Shown: in pieces, positions 6,760 to 11,794 of the stretch
Layout: each line of letters opens with the position of its first letter
Position numbering within the stretch: position 1 is the stretch's first letter
NCBI GenBank assembly: GCA_946545505.1
Contig: CAMNNN010000019.1
Coordinates: forward strand, 1-11,794
Reading direction: 5' to 3'
DNA from: an uncultured Clostridia bacterium
GTDB taxonomy: Bacteria; Bacillota; Clostridia; Saccharofermentanales; Saccharofermentanaceae
DNA length: 11,794 bases
Notes under the pieces: model-generated
The model's input: only the letters and a program-made list of their open reading frames with translations
What the model was told of the DNA's origin: nothing
The model's database searches: none
Made by a program: the position numbers and the translations under genes

Positions 6760-6788
6760 ATTATAAAACAAAGTTTACTTAATGTCTA
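6760..6788 (-). promoter_or_regulatory. Sigma-A promoter of lipoprotein gene B
   Basis: On the minus strand, TAGACA (6783-6788, one mismatch) and a perfect TATAAT (6760-6765) are 17 nt apart. The expected start near 6753 leaves a leader of about 37 nt, which contains a small GCGC...GCGC inverted repeat before the GGAGG site. Confidence 0.75.
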
Positions 6789-6808
6789 ATTGTCCGTAAC
6801 AGTTCGTT

Positions 6809-6845
6809 CACAAAAACGGGTCCCGGTATTATCCGAAACCCGTTT
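6809..6845 (-). terminator. Intrinsic terminator of lipoprotein gene A
   Basis: An 8-bp outer stem (AAACGGGT 6814-6821 with ACCCGTTT 6838-6845), a 2x2 internal loop, and a 3-bp inner CGG/CCG stem form the hairpin. On the minus strand it is followed by TTG beyond the stem's own TTT. The plus side carries ATTTT, so it could also work in the other direction. It lies 25 nt after the lipoprotein A stop. Confidence 0.75.
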
Positions 6846-6870
6846 ATTTTACTAAACAGTCACTTTGATG

Positions 6871-8136
6871 TCAGAACACTTCAACTGTACAGGTGGATTC
6901 AGCAAGCACATTATTGTCGAGGTCATATATGATACATGTGTACTCACCGGGCACAAGATAACCATCTTCAGTCAACTGCGCCTCAGAGTCATAATATGGT
7001 CCGTAATATGCCTCTATCCAGAATCCCTCGTCTGTACAGACATCACTTGTGAATATGAGTTCACCGTCAAGGTAGTACTCATAGTAGAATGTCCATACTA
7101 CATTCTGACCCTCCGTCGTAGGAAGGATATCGAGCTCAATTCTGGTATCGTTTGTGTAAACACCGTTATTAGAGAAATACCATTCTACGGAATCAATCAT
7201 ACTGGCATCGGCACTGCCGATCTCCGTCGTCTCAACAGTACATGTATCGTCTGCAAGAACATGGCCTGCGAGGTCATAGATCACACATCTGTACTGGCCG
7301 GGTACCAGATTGCCCATCTCGTCTGTCTGAGCATTGGGATCATAAACGGGACCATAGTAAGCTTCAATCCAGTGACCCTGATCGTCGCATTCGCCGCTGG
7401 TGAAGATGAGCTCACCGTCAAGATAGTACTCATATGTGAACTCGAAAGGAACATCATCCCCCTCAGCAGTAGTAATGATGTCGAGCTCGATCTGATTGAA
7501 GTTGTTATATACGCCGTTATTGGAGTAGTACCACTCCGTATAATCGATATAATCGTTGAGCGGAGGTATGAATACGTAGTTAAGAGCGGCTGAATAGAAG
7601 TCATAAACCTCATACAGATCCTTAAGGTTGCCGTCATCTACCTTCCAGGCACCGCCATCATATACGAAGTCAAGAGTCTGGGAGCTCTCCATCGTAACCG
7701 CACCGTCAGCACTGAGGGCATCGATGAATGCATCAAGATCCCCTCCTTCTTCGGTTACCGATTCGTACACCGCCTCGTAGTCAACGAGTGTCCATGTGAT
7801 ATCAATACTTCCCTCTGCGTTCTTCCTGGAAGATTCTACAGATTCCTCGTTAATTTCGTATGAGATCGTACCTGCGATAGCGGAAACCACATCAGAATAT
7901 CCGTCAGGTGTCTCAACTTCAGAACCGGATGTATATGCTTCGATATCGTCCTCAAGATCTTCTCCGCCGTAGAGCAGCTCGGCGATATCGCCTGTCTTTA
8001 CCTTGGTAACAGCTGTTGCATAGTCTTCAGCTGCAGCAAGAACACCGTCATCGTCCTTATCAAAAAATGCACATCCTGCGACCGTTAAGATCATAGAAGC
8101 ACAAACAGCCGAAGCCATCAACGTCTTTGCTTTCAT
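6871..8136 (-). CDS. Secreted lipoprotein A with two tandem modules
   Basis: The protein has 421 residues with a signal peptide and lipobox TVAGC (Cys22), so it is lipid-anchored outside the membrane. Right after it comes FFDKDDDGVLAAAE, which matches the 12-residue EF-hand calcium-loop pattern. Residues 25 to about 185 pair with the N-terminal domain of lipoprotein B. Two copies of an approximately 100-residue module follow, at 202-302 and 319-419, each with three cysteines (250, 284, 299 and 367, 401, 416) and WIEAYYGP. The second copy replaces the unrelated C-terminal domain of B. The start at 8136 is chosen over a longer upstream frame that runs into the kinase gene, because GGAGGG lies 6 nt before it and the signal peptide begins there. 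It follows the histidine kinase gene with no terminator between, so read-through from the signalling operon is possible. The function is unknown. Confidence 0.85.
   Translation of the reverse strand: MKAKTLMASAVCASMILTVAGCAFFDKDDDGVLAAAEDYATAVTKVKTGDIAELLYGGEDLEDDIEAYTSGSEVETPDGYSDVVSAIAGTISYEINEESVESSRKNAEGSIDITWTLVDYEAVYESVTEEGGDLDAFIDALSADGAVTMESSQTLDFVYDGGAWKVDDGNLKDLYEVYDFYSAALNYVFIPPLNDYIDYTEWYYSNNGVYNNFNQIELDIITTAEGDDVPFEFTYEYYLDGELIFTSGECDDQGHWIEAYYGPVYDPNAQTDEMGNLVPGQYRCVIYDLAGHVLADDTCTVETTEIGSADASMIDSVEWYFSNNGVYTNDTRIELDILPTTEGQNVVWTFYYEYYLDGELIFTSDVCTDEGFWIEAYYGPYYDSEAQLTEDGYLVPGEYTCIIYDLDNNVLAESTCTVEVF
6880..7182 (-). repeat. Module copy 2 in lipoprotein A
   Basis: This codes for residues 319-419 (WYFSNNGVY to CTVE). 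It is the more diverged of the two copies: VPFEFTYEYY has become VVWTFYYEYY and GHW has become GFW. The spacing between equivalent Trp residues of the two copies is 117 residues. Confidence 0.85.
7231..7533 (-). repeat. Module copy 1 in lipoprotein A
   Basis: This codes for residues 202-302 (WYYSNNGVY to CTVE). It is closer to the single module of lipoprotein B than to copy 2 of its own protein, with shared VPFEFTYEYYLDG, QGHWIEAYYGP and QYRCVIYDLAG strings. Confidence 0.85.
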
Positions 8137-8174
8137 ACAAATCCCTCCATTTGAATAAATGCTAAAGCGTAAAT

Positions 8175-8203
8175 AATATAACTGATTTTTGACACTCTCA
8201 CAA
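8175..8203 (-). promoter_or_regulatory. Likely promoter of lipoprotein gene A
   Basis: On the minus strand, TTGTGA (8198-8203, 4 of 6) and TATATT (8175-8180, 5 of 6) are 17 nt apart, directly after the histidine kinase stop codon. The leader would be about 32 nt and ends in the GGAGGG ribosome binding site. Confidence 0.5.
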
Positions 8204-8206
8204 TAA

Positions 8207-9445
8207 TCAATGGAGGGTGCAGGTAAAGGATATTTCACCGTTCTTCCACGCCGCGCGTATGTCTCCGTTATACTGACGGCAGATGTTCTCGGCTATGGAC
8301 AGACCGATGCCATAGCCGCCCTTGTCGATGTTGTGCGACTTATCCTCACGGTAAAACCTCTCGAAAAACTTATTGCAGTCTACGTTGGCTCCGTCCTTGT
8401 AGCTGTTGCTCACGGTGAGGCGCAGACCTTTTCGCTGTGACACGAGCTCCACCCTTACCGTGCCGTTCTCGTCACAGTACTTGATGGCATTGTCGAGAAG
8501 TATCGTGGTAAGCTGCATGATCTTGCTCGCATCCGCCGTGATGGTAACTTTCCCGGAAGCTTTGTTCTCAAGTGTGATTCCTGACTGGAGCGCGACAGGC
8601 TCGAAGGTCTTCACCGTGCTGTTCACAATGTCGCCCGCATCGATCTCGCTCATCTCCCTCGTGTCCTCGAGTTCCTGAGCCTTGGATATCATAACGAGAT
8701 TGGCGATAAGGCCGTTCATGCGGTCGATCTGCTTCATGGTAGATACCGACCACTCGTCCTCGCCGTTAAGCATCTGGCTCATCTCGGTATTGGCACGGAT
8801 CACCGCGAGAGGCGTCTTAAGCTCATGGCTCGCATTGGTGATGAAGTCCTTCTGCTTGGCCAGGTTCTCAGCTTCGGAAGCGACCGCGTAATCAGCGAAA
8901 TGCGTGACGAGAATAAATGTAACCGCGAGACCTGCGAGGCACACGATAAGAGTGATAAAGAGAAGTCGGTTGATCGCATAGATCTCACCTGTCGTATCTA
9001 TAAATGCTATTATACTGCCGTCTAATGTGTCGGCATATTTATACCAGATCCTGCCCTGTCTTCCGTAACCTTCCGGACCTTCCTTGATCTCGTCGGCCAT
9101 GCCGAGGAAGAATGTATAGCTGTTGCCCGGATAGCGTCCGTCAACGGACAGAAGCTGGCCTTCCGCATCATAACGGACGAGCCAGAAGTCAGCCTGATCG
9201 CCGACCTGAGTGTTAAATATATCCGTGATATCCGGCGAGTCAAAATAGTACTCTGACAGATCGCGGTCCTTAAGATATGCCTCGTTCAGAATAAGCTGAT
9301 CAAGGCCTCTTCTGATCGCACTTCTCGACACGAAGAAACTCGTAAGCAGGATAGCACCGCCGATGAAGACCATGGCGAGGAATATCGCGAGCATCGCGAT
9401 TCCGATAAATCTCTTCTTTATTCTCTCGATGGTCCTGTTATTCAT
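8207..9445 (-). CDS. Membrane sensor histidine kinase
   Basis: This 412-residue kinase autophosphorylates and passes phosphate to the response regulator encoded just before it. Transmembrane helices at about 13-38 and 158-180 enclose an extracellular sensor of about 120 residues (YYFDSPDITD, RYDAEGQLLS). The dimerisation domain has FITNASHELKTPLAV with H207 as phosphoacceptor. The ATP-binding domain has the N box LLDNAIKYC (N319), FFERFYRED at 360-368, and the G2 box GGYGIGLSIA (376-385). The usual DxGxG of the G1 box is replaced by SNSYKDGANVD, a variant I believe occurs in some Gram-positive kinases. No clear HAMP domain is seen between the second helix and the H box. Its ATG overlaps the regulator's TGA stop (ATGA), which fixes the start and implies translational coupling. 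The signal sensed is unknown. Confidence 0.95.
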   Translation of the reverse strand: MNNRTIERIKKRFIGIAMLAIFLAMVFIGGAILLTSFFVSRSAIRRGLDQLILNEAYLKDRDLSEYYFDSPDITDIFNTQVGDQADFWLVRYDAEGQLLSVDGRYPGNSYTFFLGMADEIKEGPEGYGRQGRIWYKYADTLDGSIIAFIDTTGEIYAINRLLFITLIVCLAGLAVTFILVTHFADYAVASEAENLAKQKDFITNASHELKTPLAVIRANTEMSQMLNGEDEWSVSTMKQIDRMNGLIANLVMISKAQELEDTREMSEIDAGDIVNSTVKTFEPVALQSGITLENKASGKVTITADASKIMQLTTILLDNAIKYCDENGTVRVELVSQRKGLRLTVSNSYKDGANVDCNKFFERFYREDKSHNIDKGGYGIGLSIAENICRQYNGDIRAAWKNGEISFTCTLH

Positions 9446-10110
9446 TCCGTCAGTATAAATGTTCCGCCCTTGTCACCGGTTATAGTTACATCTGTCACGA
9501 TCGAGTGGAGTTTATTTTTAAGATAAGACACATATAACCAGACCGTATCCTCATCGGCTTCCTTCTCGTTGTTCCAGATCTTCCAAAGCAGATAATCGGT
9601 TGCCAGTTCGCGTCCGGGATTCTTCATGAACTCTCTCATCAACTCGTATTCCTTTAATGAGAGTCTGACTGTATTTTCTGAACTTAACGACAGATCCTCG
9701 CCGTTAAGAACGAGTCCCGCATACATTATCTTATCCCTGGAATCATCACTACCGCCTCTTCTGACAAGGGCCCTCACCCTGGCAAGGAATTCCTTCATGG
9801 CAAAGGGCTTCGGCAGATAATCATCTGCGCCGGCATCAAGTCCCGCCACTCTGTCATCAATGTCGGTTTTGGCCGTCAGCAGCATGACGGGAGTCATATT
9901 ATGTTTCTGTCTCATATTGGTAAGGACCGTAATCCCGTCGACCTTCGGCATCATGATGTCGAGTATGACCGCATCGTAGCCACCTTCAGCAATCAGGTCC
10001 AGGGCCTGCTGCCCGTCGAAAGCCGTATCCACATCGAATCCTTCATGCTGAAGCAGGACAGTCACCGCATGATTCAGATCCTTCGTATCCTCTGCAAGTA
10101 AAATCTTCAT
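9442..10110 (-). CDS. OmpR-family response regulator
   Basis: This 222-residue DNA-binding regulator is the partner of the adjacent kinase. The receiver domain (1-117) has the acidic pair E7/D8, phosphoacceptor D51 in VILDIMMP, T79 and K101 in LPKPF. The C-terminal winged helix (about 128-222) has LSLKEYELMREFM, the recognition-helix region DEDTVWLYVSYLKNKL, and a beta-hairpin ending GDKGGTFILTE. The ATG directly follows the TAA of the alarmone synthetase gene with no spacer, and its own stop overlaps the kinase start, so the three genes form one operon. The ribosome binding site before it is poor, which fits coupled translation. Its target genes are unknown; the lipoprotein genes downstream are the obvious candidates, but I see no clear direct-repeat operator. 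Confidence 0.95.
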   Translation of the reverse strand: MKILLAEDTKDLNHAVTVLLQHEGFDVDTAFDGQQALDLIAEGGYDAVILDIMMPKVDGITVLTNMRQKHNMTPVMLLTAKTDIDDRVAGLDAGADDYLPKPFAMKEFLARVRALVRRGGSDDSRDKIMYAGLVLNGEDLSLSSENTVRLSLKEYELMREFMKNPGRELATDYLLWKIWNNEKEADEDTVWLYVSYLKNKLHSIVTDVTITGDKGGTFILTE

Positions 10111-10695
10111 TTACATCTGTCCGTTAATCATGTTCCTTATGGTCTGCATCGATATATCGGTCGATGCAAGTTCGTCGGCGCACCTTTTAAGTTCGGCCGT
10201 AATAAGGTTCTTATTAACGTTAATATCCTTCTTATATTTTATGTCGTGTTCGAGAGCCGCCCACGTATCCATTGATATGGTGCGCAGCTGGATCTCAGCG
10301 AAGTATCCTTCCTTATTCTTCACTATCATATGGTAGCTTCTGTAACCGTTGGGCTTGGCATTCGAGATGTAATCCTTCTCTTCGACCACTTCAATGTTAT
10401 TGAACTCTCTTATCGCGTCTCTTACCTTATATGTGTCGTCAACGAAAGTGCAGACGATCCTTATTCCAACGAGGTCGCGGATCCCCTTAACGATGTTGTC
10501 CGGTGTAGGTTCGATATTCTTCCTGTGGCATTTCTCGAGAACACTCTGTTCACTCTTAAGACGGCCCATCGTGTGGTCGATTATGTTGGTGCCGCTGAAG
10601 GCCTCAAGAGTCTGTTCCATCTTGCCAAGCTGCCTTTCGAGGTCGTCCTTGAAGGCAAGAAGCCTGTAATAGTGGTTTCCGTACAAGTTTTCCAT
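10111..10695 (-). CDS. Small alarmone synthetase (RelQ/RelP-type (p)ppGpp synthetase)
   Basis: This 194-residue cytoplasmic protein is made of a RelA/SpoT synthetase domain only, with no hydrolase, TGS or ACT domain. It should transfer pyrophosphate from ATP to GDP or GTP. Motifs are GRLKSEQSVLEK (44-55), the IRDLVGIRIVC strand, KPNGYRSYH (113-121), AEIQLRT (132-138) and WAALEHDIKYK, which hold the nucleotide-binding and magnesium-binding residues of the family. The length is near the usual approximately 200-220. The ATG at 10695 gives the right distance to the first motif, but it has no ribosome binding site at normal spacing; the only purine-rich stretch lies in the hairpin upstream. It is the first gene of a unit with the response regulator and kinase. 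RelQ and RelP cannot be told apart here with certainty. Confidence 0.92.
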   Translation of the reverse strand: MENLYGNHYYRLLAFKDDLERQLGKMEQTLEAFSGTNIIDHTMGRLKSEQSVLEKCHRKNIEPTPDNIVKGIRDLVGIRIVCTFVDDTYKVRDAIREFNNIEVVEEKDYISNAKPNGYRSYHMIVKNKEGYFAEIQLRTISMDTWAALEHDIKYKKDINVNKNLITAELKRCADELASTDISMQTIRNMINGQM

Positions 10696-10700
10696 GCAAA

Positions 10701-10733
10701 TATAATAACACCTCTTCCCTAAGAAAGAGGTGT
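10701..10733 (-). terminator. Hairpin before the alarmone synthetase gene, probable weak terminator or leader element
   Basis: A perfect 9-bp stem (ACACCTCTT with AAGAGGTGT, 10708-10733) closes an 8-nt loop. On the minus strand it is followed by TATTATATTT and then the ATG of the synthetase gene. It can end the transporter transcript, but the T tract is broken. The 3' arm also holds the only Shine-Dalgarno-like bases in the leader, so it might instead control synthetase translation. Confidence 0.5.
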
Positions 10734-10762
10734 AAAAGTAAGGTATCAGTTTTAAGCTTCGC

Positions 10763-11794
10763 TTACTGGATGTAAGTTAAGAACTGTGATGCAAGTACTA
10801 CCGATACGAGGGCGATCGGGTAAGTAGCTGCGTAAGCTGAAGCAACGTTTGAAGTTCCGGAGGACTGGATGAGAGCACCGAGTGCAGGTGTACTTGTCAT
10901 ACCGCCTGTGATGGAACCGAGGTTGTTAAGCAAGCTGAGCTTAAGCACATACTTCGCGAAGAAGAAGCCTACAAACAAAGGTACGATCGTCATGAGAGCA
11001 CCCCATACGAAGAGGAGTCCGCCGTAAACCCTGAGTGTGTCTACGAATGCAGCGCCGCCCTCGATACCTGCACCGATAAGGAACAGTACGAGACCGAACT
11101 CCTGGAAGATGGAGAGCAGGTGCTCCTTAACCTTCAGGTCGAGCTTGCCGATATGGCCGAAGTGACCGAAGATCAGACCCATGATGAGCGGGCCGCCTGT
11201 AGCGCCGAGGCTGAATGATGAACCGCCCGGAAGAGGGATCGTGATGCTTCCGAGAATGAGTCCTACCATAACAGTAAGAGCGAAAGCTCCGCATCCGAAC
11301 TTATCAAGTGTGAACAGCTTGGTGGATATGGACTTCTCACCGTCGAAATCACCTACAGGTGCAAGGAGAGATTTCTCATGATCCATGTTTGCCTTAATAA
11401 GTCTCGGAATGATCTGTACAAACAGAACTACTCCGATAACGCCGAAAGGATAAGCAACAGCATGACCTACTGCAATCTCGCTGTAGAACTCGGAACCTTC
11501 AAGAGCGCCCTGAGCCGCTGCGAAAGCAGGTGTACTTGTAAGGGCTCCGGACATAAGTCCTACTGCCATGGCAGAAGTCATATTGGGAACAAGTATAGTA
11601 ACGAGGGCTGTAACAAGGCTTCCCGATGCAATGATGAGAAGTCCGAGAAGAATATATGACTTGGCATTCTTCTTAAGGTTCTTGAAGAATGTAGGACCTG
11701 CGATAAGACCTACTGAAGTAACAAACAGGATAAGACCGATGTTCTGGATAATCTTAAACCAGGTATCGATAGTACCGAGCTTCTCAGCCCATCC
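10763..11794 (-). CDS. YidE/YbjL/AspT-type transporter (aspartate:alanine exchanger family), 5' end outside window
   Basis: The frame is open from the window edge (codon at 11792-11794) to a TAA, giving 343 residues of a polytopic membrane protein; an internal ATG at 11581 is not the start. Two homologous halves each carry the family signature: GLMSGALTSTPAFAAA in the first and GSITGGMTSTPALGAL in the second. Both are followed by a Gly/Ala-rich helix with AxAYPxGV or AATYPIALV. Known members exchange aspartate for alanine or move other carboxylates; the substrate here is unknown. The linker between the halves is only about 35 residues (MDHEKSLLAPVGDFDGEKSI region), so the regulatory RCK_C (TrkA-C) domains of AspT and YidE are missing. 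The gene is followed by a hairpin and then the alarmone synthetase operon. Confidence 0.85.
   Translation of the reverse strand, partial: GWAEKLGTIDTWFKIIQNIGLILFVTSVGLIAGPTFFKNLKKNAKSYILLGLLIIASGSLVTALVTILVPNMTSAMAVGLMSGALTSTPAFAAAQGALEGSEFYSEIAVGHAVAYPFGVIGVVLFVQIIPRLIKANMDHEKSLLAPVGDFDGEKSISTKLFTLDKFGCGAFALTVMVGLILGSITIPLPGGSSFSLGATGGPLIMGLIFGHFGHIGKLDLKVKEHLLSIFQEFGLVLFLIGAGIEGGAAFVDTLRVYGGLLFVWGALMTIVPLFVGFFFAKYVLKLSLLNNLGSITGGMTSTPALGALIQSSGTSNVASAYAATYPIALVSVVLASQFLTYIQ

Noticed and set aside
6865..7593. 242-codon open frame on the plus strand
   Set aside because: It is antisense to lipoprotein A. Repeated strings in it mirror the two modules of the real protein, and there is no good ribosome binding site.
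8137..8238. N-terminal extension of lipoprotein A into the kinase gene
   Set aside because: The extension would place 34 residues before the signal peptide, while a strong GGAGGG site and ATG sit directly before the signal peptide at 8136.
10330..10722. 130-codon plus-strand open frame over the alarmone synthetase
   Set aside because: It is antisense to a gene with full RelA/SpoT motifs, shows no domain, and has no promoter or ribosome binding site.
1..11794. CRISPR array, tRNA or rRNA genes, insertion sequence or transposase, phage genes
   Set aside because: I saw no regular direct repeats with spacers, no structural RNA signatures, no transposase motifs and no terminal inverted repeats. 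The only repeats are the coding modules of the lipoproteins.

Overview
This 11.8 kb window looks like the chromosome of an anaerobic Gram-positive bacterium of the class Clostridia. I cannot place it below that level from sequence alone. The strongest pointer is a SCIFF (six cysteines in forty-five) ranthipeptide precursor next to its radical SAM maturase, a pair typical of Clostridia. Supporting signs are GGAGG-type ribosome binding sites, sigma-A-type promoters, a RelQ-type small alarmone synthetase, LxGC lipoproteins and an OmpR/histidine-kinase pair.

Left part, plus strand (1-4388). The 3' end of an unrecognised gene closes with a GC-rich terminator. An Orn/Lys/Arg decarboxylase-fold enzyme follows. 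A consensus promoter overlaps its stop codon and drives the 47-residue SCIFF peptide (1846-1989). An intrinsic terminator separates the peptide from its maturase, which starts at TTG, so peptide should be made in excess of enzyme. A PfkB-type sugar-phosphate kinase overlaps the maturase by 35 nt and is probably translationally coupled to it.

Right part, minus strand (11794 down to 4372). Reading leftward: a YidE/YbjL/AspT-type transporter (cut by the window edge); a hairpin; a small (p)ppGpp synthetase; an OmpR-type response regulator; its membrane histidine kinase; two tandem paralogous secreted lipoproteins, each with its own promoter and terminator; and a membrane-anchored C39-like protein that has lost its catalytic Cys and His. 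The C39-like gene meets the kinase gene tail to tail with a 17-nt overlap.

How they work together. The alarmone synthetase, response regulator and kinase have no gap or overlap and form one unit, suggesting an envelope signal tied to nucleotide second-messenger synthesis. The adjacent lipoproteins are candidate targets or sensors (inference). The SCIFF pair makes a thioether peptide whose usual role is unproven, with links to cell-density signalling in some clostridia. The most notable points are a Gly at the position where the characterised SCIFF peptide has the thioether-acceptor Thr, the inactive C39-like protein, and a duplicated approximately 100-residue extracellular module shared by the two lipoproteins.
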